Shown: piece after piece, positions 1-8,645 of the stretch
How the letters are laid out: every line of letters begins with the position of its first letter
How positions within the stretch are numbered: position 1 is the first letter of the stretch
From: Limnobaculum parvum
Lineage (GTDB): Bacteria; Pseudomonadota; Gammaproteobacteria; Enterobacterales; Enterobacteriaceae
Length of the DNA stretch: 64,000 bases
Reading direction: 5' to 3'
Assembly (NCBI RefSeq): GCF_003096015.2
Contig: NZ_CP029185.2
Location: 464,501 to 528,500 of the forward strand
Notes under the pieces: generated by a model
The model's database searches: none
The model's input: only the letters and a program-made list of their open reading frames with translations
Told to the model about the DNA's origin: nothing
Made by a program: the position numbers and the translations under genes

Positions 1-611
1 TGGTTATCGAGGTGAGACTTTAATTCAGCCATTCCTTCACCGGTATAGCTGGAAACCTGAAGTACGGTATAGCCGATATGCTGATAAATTTGCATGGTTT
101 GATTAATAAACTCACGGCCCTCTTCATCCAGTAAGTCGACTTTATTCAACACAATGATCGGTTCAACGGACAGGGTTTCGCAAGCTACCAAGTAGCGATC
201 GATAATATTCAGGGAAAGTTCAGGCAAGATTGCTGAAACAATAATAATTTGGTCGATATTGGCAGCGATGGGTTTAACGCCATCATAAAAATCAGGTCGA
301 GTAAGTACCGAAATGCGCTCGTGTACCGCTTCTATAATACCTTTAGCCTGTGCAGTGACGGCCGCTCGCCATACCACACGATCGCCAGTGACCAGTGAGC
401 CAATAGTACGGCGAATATTACAGCGGTGTAGGCTGGCATCCGGTGCTTCAACATCGGCGTGTTTACCAAAGCGGCTAATGACGATGCCTTCCTGAGACTC
501 GCCAAACAGCGAATCGTCAGGCTCTGGTCTTTGATTCGTTGTCTGTAAACGTCGCTGATGGTTTTCAGCAACGCGCCGTTGTTGACCTTTAGACAGTTTA
601 TTCTTACTCAC
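1..611 (-). CDS. rsgA: Ribosome small-subunit GTPase RsgA, 5' part (gene runs off the window)
   Basis: RsgA is a circularly permuted GTPase that helps late maturation of the 30S subunit and releases RbfA. The visible 203 codons cover the basic N-terminus, the OB-fold and the start of the GTPase domain. The G4 motif NKVD follows a stretch very like the E. coli protein (DFYDGVKPIAANIDQI, then SAILPELSLNIIDRYLVAC). The P-loop lies beyond base 1, as expected for the G4-G1-G3 order. The start is a GTG at 609-611 encoding MSKNKLSKGQQRRV, the same N-terminus as E. coli. It diverges from orn, as in E. coli. The usual full length is about 350 residues, so roughly 40 percent is missing at the window edge. 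Confidence 0.95.
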   Translation of the reverse strand, partial: MSKNKLSKGQQRRVAENHQRRLQTTNQRPEPDDSLFGESQEGIVISRFGKHADVEAPDASLHRCNIRRTIGSLVTGDRVVWRAAVTAQAKGIIEAVHERISVLTRPDFYDGVKPIAANIDQIIIVSAILPELSLNIIDRYLVACETLSVEPIIVLNKVDLLDEEGREFINQTMQIYQHIGYTVLQVSSYTGEGMAELKSHLDN

Positions 612-701
612 AAAAATACCTTTTAGCAGCAGTGACAGTCGCCGGAAACGCGTCAAACGGCTATGATACACTGATGTTCAGTTAATCACGCAGGAAACAT
701 C

Positions 702-1247
702 ATGTCCGGGAATGAGAATAACCTGATTTGGATCGATCTGGAAATGACCGGTTTAAATCCTGAAATCAATCGCATCATCGAAATCGCCACTATTGTGACC
801 GATGCTAACTTGAATATTCTGGCGGAAGGGCCGGTTTTTGCGATTCATCAAACGGATGAACATATGGCATTGATGGATGAGTGGAACACCACTACTCATA
901 CCGCAAGTGGGCTGGTGACGCGGGTAAAGCAGAGTGCTTTTGATGAACAGGCCGCCGAGCAAAAAACCATTGAATTTTTACAGCAATGGGTGCCCCAAGG
1001 GTGTTCACCTATTTGTGGTAACAGTATCGGTCAGGATCGCCGCTTTCTTTATCGTTATATGCCAGAGCTGGAACGTTATTTCCACTATCGCTATTTGGAT
1101 GTCAGTACGTTGAAAGAGCTGGCTCGTCGCTGGAAGCCGGAGATATTGTCTGGTATTACCAAGCAGAGTACTCACCAAGCGCTGGATGATATACGCGATT
1201 CAATTGCGGAGCTGGCTTACTACCGTGAGAACTTTATTAAGCTGTAA
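702..1247 (+). CDS. orn: Oligoribonuclease (3'-5' exoribonuclease, DEDDh)
   Basis: Orn degrades 2-5 nt RNA fragments, including pGpG, to mononucleotides and is usually essential in enterobacteria. At 181 residues it equals the E. coli length. The DEDDh residues are visible: D12 and E14 in IDLEMTGL, D112 in IGQDRRF, H158 and D162 in HQALDDIRDS. The ATG at 702 follows a purine-rich CAGGAAACATC. It is divergent from rsgA and upstream of the tRNA-Gly cluster, the conserved order in enterobacteria. Confidence 0.98.
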   Translation: MSGNENNLIWIDLEMTGLNPEINRIIEIATIVTDANLNILAEGPVFAIHQTDEHMALMDEWNTTTHTASGLVTRVKQSAFDEQAAEQKTIEFLQQWVPQGCSPICGNSIGQDRRFLYRYMPELERYFHYRYLDVSTLKELARRWKPEILSGITKQSTHQALDDIRDSIAELAYYRENFIKL

Positions 1248-1361
1248 TATTGGCGAAAGTTCGGGCGGGATCTGGATAGTTAATGTCTGCTGCTTATTAG
1301 TGCATTTTGTTGCTTTAATAAGCAGACGAAAAATAATGTGCAATTTTTTCAGCAGCAGGTC

Positions 1362-1389
1362 TTGCAGGGGCGATTAGTTTTCGTATAAT
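1362..1389 (+). promoter_or_regulatory. sigma70 promoter of the first tRNA-Gly gene
   Basis: A TTGCAG -35 box (1362-1367) and a perfect TATAAT -10 box (1384-1389) are separated by 16 bp. The GC-rich discriminator GCGCTCCC follows immediately. Such discriminators are typical of stringently controlled stable-RNA promoters. Transcription would begin about 1396, some 40 nt before the mature tRNA 5' end. Confidence 0.75.
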
Positions 1390-1436
1390 GCGCTCCCGTT
1401 ACATTGTTATATGTACAATGTAACGACCTTCCAAAT

Positions 1437-1512
<76 letters not shown>

Positions 1513-1534
1513 AGTTTTTCTAATTGCTTAGTCA

Positions 1535-1750
1535 TTAATCTTTTTTACTTCTGCTTTTTAAACGTTGAACTACCTCTTCTATAGGTGTTAGCCGATTGGC
1601 TTCAACTTGCTGCTGGCTGAGGGCGAGTATCTTTAATAACGTTGATACTTCCTGCTTTTGCCTATAAGAAGCCATATCATGTATTACCACCTTGGCTTTC
1701 TCGTTTTGGGTGGTAACCGCTGGTAAGTGTGATTCTTTAGGTTTTATCAT
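1535..1750 (-). pseudogene. Remnant of a Phd/YefM-type antitoxin
   Basis: From an ATG at 1748-1750 the frame encodes 71 residues. The body (AVTTQNEKAKVVIHDMASY, then LLKILALS, then a basic C-terminus) matches the pattern of Phd/YefM type II antitoxins: a beta strand ending in TQNGxAKxV, then xDxxSY, then a helix with LLKxLAL. In the family about 20 residues (a KPISYLKANAAE-like segment) lie between the N-terminal IKP and the strand. Here MIKPKE runs almost directly into it, so an internal segment appears deleted. No toxin follows, because the frame ends 22 bp from the tRNA. I read this as a dead toxin-antitoxin cassette beside a tRNA gene. A functional short antitoxin is less likely. Confidence 0.55.
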
Positions 1751-1818
1751 TACTTCAGTCTCGTTAGATTTCAGACAGGGCATCAGTCTGCATTTTTTGA
1801 AAAAAATAAAGCCTATAT

Positions 1819-2122
1819 ATGTTAATTGGAATAGAGGGCATAAACGGTGATGTACTACTTTCAGGCAAAGTAGCATCAGTTGGGCAATTAAAACAACGGA
1901 TGATGATAGTGTTAGGTGAAGTTAGCGAAAATGACTTTGTCTCCGTTTTTTGTGCTCGTTATGGCTATGATATTTATACTTATGATCAAAATATTAAAGT
2001 GGATTATGTTATTGATTTAGGTGCTTCCATCGTTTATAAGCCAGTCTATTAGCAATGAATTTCCAACACAGGTTAAACTTAGTGAAGAGTTAAAGCGTCA
2101 GCCAGTGTACATACCTGAGTAG
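1819..2122 (+). pseudogene. Unrecognised small ORF with an apparent frameshift
   Basis: An ATG frame at 1819-2052 gives 77 residues (starts MLIGIEGINGDVLLSG, later VFCARYGYDIYTYD). It stops at TAG 2050-2052 just after a YKPV segment. The next reading frame stays open from about 2042 to TAG 2120-2122 and reads ISNEFPTQVKLSEELK, which looks like a natural continuation. A one-base insertion near 2042-2050 would join them into a protein of about 100 residues. I do not recognise a family. Composition looks coding but there is no strong ribosome binding site. It lies in the tRNA-flanked insert. Confidence 0.35.
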
Positions 2123-2437
2123 TGATGACTTACCAATACAAATGATGCGATGGCGCTTTTGGTCTATCCTGTAATAGTTAGGGAAAACGAGGTCTAAACT
2201 CAGATAGCCTTTATGGGCCGATTTTGACCAATTGATGAAAAAATCGTCTGCATTGGTTGCTACAGTGGGCTTTGCGGTTATTTTGACCAGTAAATTTTTT
2301 CGTTAAAAGTCTTGCCAGCGTTATGAGTTTAGTACATAATGCAGCGCATCCAAACGCAGGGTTTAGTTATTTTGTTTTTATAATCATAACGTTATAATAA
2401 CAAGCTGCTTTGCGTAAGGGGTTATCTGCATAGCGAT
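2123..2437. other. Rest of the insert between tRNA-Gly copies 1 and 2
   Basis: No convincing gene. A 23-residue hydrophobic frame (ATG 2235, stop 2306, starts MKKSSALVATVGFAV) is present but has no clear ribosome binding site. The words TTTTGACCA occur twice (about 2223 and 2281). A TATAAT at 2393-2398 with a poor TTGTTT 15 bp upstream might drive the two downstream tRNAs. Confidence 0.3.
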
Positions 2438-2513
<76 letters not shown>

Positions 2514-2558
2514 AATTTCAGATAACAGCAGTAGAAGTATCAGATTTACCTCTCTAAT

Positions 2559-2634
<76 letters not shown>

Positions 2635-3149
2635 AGTTTTTTGTCAGACAATCCTCAAAATTTACCGTCCACACAACAATTTCTGTTGATGTTTCGTCAT
2701 ACCTAATTCGCTATATATTTCATATTTCCCAGATCAAACTGATTGGCGAAGGAATATTACGTGCCCTAATTGCTCCCGACATCCCTCATAACCAGAATCT
2801 AACGCCCATCCTTGTCATGGAAGGATTTCTTTTATCAGCGATTCAGCCTGATACAGAAATGAGAGATAAATCGATTTATAGCAAGACAGGTTTTTTCGAA
2901 TAAAATATTTTGATAGATATTAAGAATAATAATCGTAAGATAATGATTAATATAAAATTTGTTATTTTTGGGATTTACTATTTTATTGGCATAGAAGTAC
3001 AGGAATGGTATAACATCCGGCAGTTCAGATTGCTGACATGGTACTGGGAAACTCGCTCCGATAATGTACTGAAAGGGATACTTCGGGGAGCAGTCGTAAA
3101 AACACATACTGTTAGCGTACTTATATCGCACTAAAGCAAGGATAACCTG
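2635..3149. other. 515-bp spacer between the tRNA cluster and the uncharacterised operon
   Basis: AT-rich. A frame reading IGEGILRALIAPDIPHNQ about 2733-2903 looks faintly coding, but its only start lies inside tRNA copy 3 and it has no ribosome binding site, so at best it is a gene fragment. The promoter of the downstream operon should be here. AAGGA at 3138-3142 is the Shine-Dalgarno of the gene at 3150. Confidence 0.3.
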
Positions 3150-4301
3150 ATGACTTCTATCGTTTCATATACTGACCGCGCGGTTCAAAAGCTTAAACAA
3201 TTAGGCATTGTTGTTGCCGGCGAGCCAGAAGCACCGGTCATGACGCTGTTGGATGCTATTTCCAACCTTGATAATAATCGCGTTGTAGCCATTGCCCGTA
3301 CCCTGCAGCAACAAAGCAGCTTCAACGCCATCGTGCGTGACAATATTATGGGAATGGATATTGCTAACCGTCAGGGCACGATTGTGTCGGCATTCGATTC
3401 GATTCGCACCGATGCACAAAATATGGTGACCTGGCTGGATGACGGTAAACTGGATCTGTTGGAACGGGTTAAAAATGGCTGGGTGGTATTAGTCAGAGGC
3501 TCAATTCCGGATCGTTTCAACAAAATTAAAGAAACCTATATGGAGGTTGCGAAAGCTTCATCCGAACAGATTACCCGTGAACGTACCATTCTGGATGCTT
3601 ATCAGGATTTCCGTTTTGGTTTGAAACAGGCTCAGATTGACGCTCAGGAACTGCTGGTTTTGGCGGACAAGAATCTGGAACAGTGTAAGACCCAGCTTCA
3701 AACTGCCCATGAGGCCAGAGAGAAGGCGACCACCACTGATGCAGTAGAGCTGGCTCGTTTAGAGCTGAGCCGCGATGAAGCGCTGCGCGTGATGCAAAAA
3801 GAAGATGAACGCTACCAGATCGTTAAAGATCTTACTGAAAACTTATTGGTAGCTTATAACTCGGCAGAAGCGGTATTCGCCCGTTTACAGCAAACTTCAT
3901 CAGTAAAAGAGCGTGTTTATCGCCAGAGCGTGGTGTTTTTCTCCACCAATGAAATCGTATTTACTGCACTGTCAGCCTCGATGACCTCATTAAGCGGCCT
4001 GTCTGAAAGCACCAAAACGCTGGAAGCCATGAAAGACGGTATCAATAAAGGCCTAGAAACCATTGCTGAAGCCGGTAACAAGCATCTGGAAGCGGGTCTG
4101 CGTGCTGGCTACGGCTCCACTATTAAAGCGGAATCTATTCGTTCACTGGTTAACGCCATCACTAGCTATCAGGAATCCAGCCATAAGCTAATTGAAGAGT
4201 TGAGGGTTGAGTCAACCAACAATTCTAAAGAGCTGGAAAATATCGTAGAAGACGGAAAACGTCGCTTCTCTGAAATTGTGTTAAAGGCTGCCGTTGAATG
4301 A
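3150..4301 (+). CDS. Uncharacterised coiled-coil protein, first gene of a three-gene operon
   Basis: 383 residues with no signal peptide or membrane segment, so probably cytoplasmic. It is largely alpha-helical. A long charged segment (about residues 140-240, including LELSRDEALRVMQKEDERY) should form a coiled coil. Related proteins exist in other proteobacteria, often labelled only cell surface protein, a name not supported by this sequence. The start ATG follows AAGGATAACCTG. The stop codon overlaps the next start as ATGA (4298-4301), so the two products are probably translationally coupled. The function is unknown. Helical architecture and neighbours suggest a membrane-associated scaffold, which is inference. 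Confidence 0.85.
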   Translation: MTSIVSYTDRAVQKLKQLGIVVAGEPEAPVMTLLDAISNLDNNRVVAIARTLQQQSSFNAIVRDNIMGMDIANRQGTIVSAFDSIRTDAQNMVTWLDDGKLDLLERVKNGWVVLVRGSIPDRFNKIKETYMEVAKASSEQITRERTILDAYQDFRFGLKQAQIDAQELLVLADKNLEQCKTQLQTAHEAREKATTTDAVELARLELSRDEALRVMQKEDERYQIVKDLTENLLVAYNSAEAVFARLQQTSSVKERVYRQSVVFFSTNEIVFTALSASMTSLSGLSESTKTLEAMKDGINKGLETIAEAGNKHLEAGLRAGYGSTIKAESIRSLVNAITSYQESSHKLIEELRVESTNNSKELENIVEDGKRRFSEIVLKAAVE

Positions 4302-5680
4302 GTGAAGTAAAGCTTAGCGATCAGTTAGGTGCAATGGCGATTATTGATGACCTTTATCAGCAGCAGATCGCGTTAGAAGAGCAGCTTAATCCTGCCGGAT
4401 TACGCCGCAAAATTGCCGGAAAAATCAAAGAGTATTACCAGTCGAAAGGCATGGACATTCAAGACGAACTGATAGAGCAGGGCGTGAATGAATGGTTCTC
4501 CGATCGATTGCGTTTTCAGATGATTAAGCCTGCATGGCATCAGCGCCTACTGGCTAAGCTTTACCTTAAGCGTCGAATATTTATCTACCTGTTTATCGCC
4601 GCATTAATTGCGGCGGGTGTTTATTTCAGCGCCAATTACATGATGACCAAGGTAGTAAAAGATTCGATTGTTAAACAGCGAGAAGCCGAAGCGCAACTTG
4701 TCAAGAATGCTGCGGGCTATCAGCGTGAGTTCGATACACTGAGCCAGAAGCCATTGCGTTATGCGATACCTGAAGGTCAATCCCTGAAGGATGAGAGCAC
4801 TAAACTGCTTGCGCAACTGCATGAGAAGCAGGGCGCTTTTGATCGCACGCTGAATCTGAGCGAGTATTCTCGCCCTGCGCTACAGGATCAGAAAGAGTTT
4901 CTAACCTCCATTTACCAGATGATGGAGAAAGACTATCGCTCACTGGGCGATATACTGACTCGTTATCAATTGGTTGCGAATAACGATTGGCGTATTCAGC
5001 AGGTTGCCGATACTAAGAATTTCGAGCAACTATATCAAAAATATCAGCCAGTTCGTAAAGCGTTTGATACCGCAACCTATGCGGTAGCCAACAACTCACC
5101 AACCCTCAGCAGTGATATAACTGCACTGGAAGTCAGTTATAGGGATGCGCTCGATATTCATAAAATAGCGTTACAGGCCGATAGTCTGGTTAACGCATTG
5201 AACAGTCTGGTTAAGCCGCAGCAGGATAAAGCAATCGTTAAAGACTATGCGGATACGATTCAGAACGATCTGAGCCTGTTCCACGTTACGCAAGCTAAAG
5301 AAGCGCTGCAACAGTTAGAGTATTTGAAGCAGCTAGCTCAGACTAACCTGACCCTAACCATTGTTGATCGCGTTGGTGAAAAATCCGGCGTGGAAAGAAC
5401 CTATGACGACAGCGGTGGTAAAACTTGGTATGTGGTGGTTGAAGCATTGACTCCGCAGGGAAGAGCATTCCCTTTATGGCTGACAGATTCTGAAACGGGC
5501 AAACTCCGGCAAGTGACCATTTTTGGGCTACAGGTACCACAAAGTGAATATTTGAAAGTCAGAAAAGATAAGACGGATGACGGCCATATTCAAAATAATT
5601 TGGCAGGTAAAAAAGCAGTTGGTTCTCTGAGTTTCAGCTATGCTCGTTCCAGTAACGGCAAAATCATCATGGAGTGGTAA
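4298..5680 (+). CDS. Single-pass membrane protein of unknown function (possibly DUF6384 family)
   Basis: 460 residues. An N-terminal cytoplasmic part of about 92 residues begins with SDQLGAMAIIDDLYQQQ. One membrane segment follows at about residues 94-114 (RRIFIYLFIAALIAAGVYF), then about 345 residues that should lie in the periplasm, with long helices and a beta-rich C-terminus (KTWYVVVEALTPQGRAFPLW). Positive charges (LYLKRR) just before the segment support N-in topology. It resembles what I recall as DUF6384, but I cannot confirm the number. It overlaps the upstream gene by 4 bp and lies 3 bp from the next, so all three must be cotranscribed. Confidence 0.85.
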   Translation: MSEVKLSDQLGAMAIIDDLYQQQIALEEQLNPAGLRRKIAGKIKEYYQSKGMDIQDELIEQGVNEWFSDRLRFQMIKPAWHQRLLAKLYLKRRIFIYLFIAALIAAGVYFSANYMMTKVVKDSIVKQREAEAQLVKNAAGYQREFDTLSQKPLRYAIPEGQSLKDESTKLLAQLHEKQGAFDRTLNLSEYSRPALQDQKEFLTSIYQMMEKDYRSLGDILTRYQLVANNDWRIQQVADTKNFEQLYQKYQPVRKAFDTATYAVANNSPTLSSDITALEVSYRDALDIHKIALQADSLVNALNSLVKPQQDKAIVKDYADTIQNDLSLFHVTQAKEALQQLEYLKQLAQTNLTLTIVDRVGEKSGVERTYDDSGGKTWYVVVEALTPQGRAFPLWLTDSETGKLRQVTIFGLQVPQSEYLKVRKDKTDDGHIQNNLAGKKAVGSLSFSYARSSNGKIIMEW

Positions 5681-5683
5681 GTT

Positions 5684-7150
5684 ATGAAAGCTTCTGAAGT
5701 ATCAAGCCTTATATATGACCGTGAGATTGCGCTGGAAAGACGAGCTCGTAAGTTGAATACTGACATCATGTCCAGCCGCGAAAAGATCGTAGAGTTGAAA
5801 AAAGAACAGATGCGTATCTACCAGCAGATGGCTAAAGTACTGCTGCTGGAGAGCCCGAATGTTCAGGACCTGAGTCAGATTAATCAATTGATTGATCAAC
5901 TTAAAAGCCAAATCGCAGACTTGAATAATCGGCTGAGTACCTTAAAACAAAAAGCCGAAAAAGATCGGCAGAAATATGACGAGCTGACAGCCGAAGCCGG
6001 GGCGTTAGAAAAACGCCGCGACGATCTACTATCTCAAAATCCGGCCTTTGTGTCCCTAAACGAGAAATATATCCAGCTTGATAATGAAGCCTTATCGATT
6101 GATGAACTGAACCATCAAATACAGGAAGAGGCCAACAGCAAGCTGGCTGACTATGAGACAAACTCTTCCTTTCATTATTTAATTCAGCGCAAGTTTGGTC
6201 AGCCTGATTATCGGGGAAGATGGATTTTCCGCAATCTTGATAGCTGGCTGGCCCGTCAGGTTGATTTTCCGCGTAATTTCCGTAACTACAATATGCTGCA
6301 TGCGATGAAACAGGAGATTGTTAAACGCCAATTGGCTGTGAATCAGCAATTAAACGTGTTATCTGCCGAACGTGACTCGATGATTGCCGGTGCTGAGCAA
6401 AGGGTAGGATTGACGGAGCTAAACCGGCAGTTGGCTCGGTTAGAAAAAGTGCTTGATGAAGATAATATTAATATTAAAAATCTGCATGAAGAGCTGCGTA
6501 AAAATATCACCGGAGACGGTGTGCTATTTGAATCTGTCACCGCTAAAATTGCGGAGGTTATGCAGACACTGCCGCTTGATAAATTAAATGAGTTGACCTT
6601 AAAAACAGAATCATCTTTAGATGATGAATTGTTGCAAAGAGCATTGGCAACTAAGAATAGTATTGCTTCGTTTGAAAATGATATTGCTACGCTCTATCCA
6701 GAATGGGTAAGGGTGGGTACGGAATACGATCGTATTCATGCTATGGCGCAGAGTTTTATTAACAGCGATTTGAATCGTAGCCAATATCGCTATGATATCG
6801 GTATGAATCAAATCGAAACTATTTTGGTTTCAATTTTTAGCGGTGATTTTGGTTCCCGTCATCTGTTAGAAATATTAAAAAGCGTCAGATATATACCGAG
6901 CAATAATAGCTCCAGTTCTTCCAGTTACGGCTCGAGTTCAAGCTCCAGCTCTTCTGGTGGTTTTTGGTCTACATCCAGCTCCAGCTCAAGTTCAAGCTCT
7001 GGTAGTTCATCCTCTTACCGAAGCAGCTCCAGTAGTTCGTCTTCATCTCGTAGTGGGGGATATAGTTCCTCTTCTTCATCCGGTGGTGGGAGTTTTAGTT
7101 CTTCCTCCTCAAGCGGTGGTGGTAAATTCACTACAACCGATAGTTTTTAA
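5684..7150 (+). CDS. Coiled-coil protein with a Ser-rich low-complexity tail
   Basis: 488 residues. Residues about 15-135 and 220-300 are strongly heptad-like helices (EKIVELKKEQMRIYQQ, LKQKAEKDRQKYDEL). A central conserved-looking patch has FHYLIQRKFGQPDYRGRW near residues 160-180. From about residue 404 to the end the protein is mostly Ser with Gly and a few Tyr/Arg/Phe, ending GGGKFTTTDSF. No signal peptide or membrane segment, so it is probably cytoplasmic. Gly/Ser tails occur on TPM-domain and other membrane-stress proteins, but I see no TPM domain here. Third gene of the operon. Function unknown. Confidence 0.85.
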   Translation: MKASEVSSLIYDREIALERRARKLNTDIMSSREKIVELKKEQMRIYQQMAKVLLLESPNVQDLSQINQLIDQLKSQIADLNNRLSTLKQKAEKDRQKYDELTAEAGALEKRRDDLLSQNPAFVSLNEKYIQLDNEALSIDELNHQIQEEANSKLADYETNSSFHYLIQRKFGQPDYRGRWIFRNLDSWLARQVDFPRNFRNYNMLHAMKQEIVKRQLAVNQQLNVLSAERDSMIAGAEQRVGLTELNRQLARLEKVLDEDNINIKNLHEELRKNITGDGVLFESVTAKIAEVMQTLPLDKLNELTLKTESSLDDELLQRALATKNSIASFENDIATLYPEWVRVGTEYDRIHAMAQSFINSDLNRSQYRYDIGMNQIETILVSIFSGDFGSRHLLEILKSVRYIPSNNSSSSSSYGSSSSSSSSGGFWSTSSSSSSSSSGSSSSYRSSSSSSSSSRSGGYSSSSSSGGGSFSSSSSSGGGKFTTTDSF

Positions 7151-7505
7151 ATTAAAGTCGGCAGAGAATAATTCTATCTTTTGGCTTTAATATTATTATC
7201 GATCTTTTCTTCGCGATTAGCAGGGGTATTTAAAATACCTCTGTGAGTCTTTATTTATATGCTTCTTAATTATTGTCAACAGAGTTATCCACAGATTGAT
7301 TCTCTCAGGGGATAAAACTATTACGTAATAATCTAAAAATGCCAGAAGGTTTATAATATGAAATTAAAAGGGTTTTTAATTTTAAATTTGTCGTTTTGAT
7401 CGCTTGACGTTTTTTTCGCGATTGATAGATAAAGCCTTTTGAATTTTTTATGCACAAACCACTGAGGTTTTATATTATGCTATTTTCTCTCTTTTATGAG
7501 GTTGA
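7151..7505. other. 355-bp AT-rich spacer with a weak hairpin and a perfect DnaA box
   Basis: This separates two convergent transcription units. An imperfect inverted repeat (GGTATTT...AAATACC, within 7222-7242) lies downstream of the operon but lacks a good T-run, so terminator function is uncertain. TTATCCACA, the strict DnaA-box consensus, occurs once at 7285-7293. No gene is seen. Confidence 0.5.
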
Positions 7506-8645
7506 TTATGCATCTCTGGGTAACCCTTTTTCTACGGAGCGAATAAGTCTTAGCTGTTTCGGTGCCCGTACTTCTACACCTCGCTGTTCTCGCTTTTCCC
7601 ACTGACGAGTAAGTGCCCACTCTATGTGTTCATCAACGATGGCGTAGAGGTTTTTTCTTTGCTCTAAAGCTTCAATAATTTCAGCCTGATAAGGTGCATT
7701 TCCCAGCGCAACGCTGATGTTTCTTAGCCAACGAAAGTAGCCAATTCTGCGAACAGGAGAACCCTCTGTTTTAGATAGAAAAGTGGCCTCATCCCAGGCA
7801 TATAGTTCTAAAAGTGCTGTGTGGTGTAGCGTCGATCGTGGCAGAAAATCTTGCTCTTCGGTGAGTGGCGCTATCCGATTCCAAGGGCATCCCATTTGGC
7901 AATCATCACAACCATATATTCGATTGCCCATCAGTGGGCGTAACTCCTCGGGAATCGATCCTTCCAGCTCTATGGTCAGATAAGATATACAGCGTCGGGC
8001 ATCAACAATATAGGGTTCAACAATTGCGCCAGTTGGACATAGTGTCATACAGGCAATACAGCGCCCACATTCTTCTTCTACCGGCTGGTCAACGGGCAGC
8101 GGAATGTCTACCAGTAATTCCCCAAGAAAAAACCAAGAGCCGGCTTCGCGGTTAATAATCAGTGAGTGCTTACCTGTCCAGCCAATACCCGCTTTGGCTG
8201 CTAATGGGCGTTCCATCATCGGGGCTGAATCGACAAAAGGGCGGAAATGTAAGTTTTCGCAATGTTGCTGAATTTTCTCACCCAGATTTTTTAATCGTTG
8301 GCGTAATACTTTATGATAATCGCGGCCTAATGCGTAGCGGCTGATATAGCCAATATTGGGGTCGGCGAGGGATTTTGCGAACGATGCATGGGGTGGAAGA
8401 TAATTCATGCGTACGCTGATGACGCGCAGTGTTCCTGGTTCCAGTTCATGGGGTCTGGCCCGCATCATGCCATAGCGAGCCATCCACGCCATATCACCGT
8501 GGTATTGCTTATCAAGCCACGCCTGCAATCTAGGTTCTTCCAACGACAGGTCAGTGTCGCAGATACCCACCTGTTGAAAACCTAGTGCTTGCCCCCATTG
8601 CTTGATATGTTGGGCTAATAGATTGAGATCGAGAGGATGTGACAT
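7506..8645 (-). CDS. queG: Epoxyqueuosine reductase QueG
   Basis: QueG is a cobalamin-dependent enzyme that reduces epoxyqueuosine to queuosine at position 34 of GUN-anticodon tRNAs, the last step of Q synthesis. The length, 379 residues, equals that of E. coli. Two ferredoxin-like [4Fe-4S] motifs are clear: CGRCIACMTLCP and CDDCQMGCP. The start codon overlaps head to head with that of nnr (CATG at 8643-8646), as in E. coli, so the two promoters must lie inside the opposing genes. Confidence 0.97.
   Translation of the reverse strand: MSHPLDLNLLAQHIKQWGQALGFQQVGICDTDLSLEEPRLQAWLDKQYHGDMAWMARYGMMRARPHELEPGTLRVISVRMNYLPPHASFAKSLADPNIGYISRYALGRDYHKVLRQRLKNLGEKIQQHCENLHFRPFVDSAPMMERPLAAKAGIGWTGKHSLIINREAGSWFFLGELLVDIPLPVDQPVEEECGRCIACMTLCPTGAIVEPYIVDARRCISYLTIELEGSIPEELRPLMGNRIYGCDDCQMGCPWNRIAPLTEEQDFLPRSTLHHTALLELYAWDEATFLSKTEGSPVRRIGYFRWLRNISVALGNAPYQAEIIEALEQRKNLYAIVDEHIEWALTRQWEKREQRGVEVRAPKQLRLIRSVEKGLPRDA

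Noticed and set aside
332..571. 79-residue minus-strand frame in the first 600 bases
   Set aside because: It is an out-of-frame shadow of rsgA. The real rsgA frame begins at the GTG 609-611 and runs off the window.
2835..3131. 98-residue minus-strand frame, AT-rich
   Set aside because: No ribosome binding site, composition typical of translated AT-rich spacer, and it overlaps the promoter region of the next operon.
7285..7293. Replication origin
   Set aside because: Only one DnaA box is present, with no dnaA, gidA or box cluster around it.
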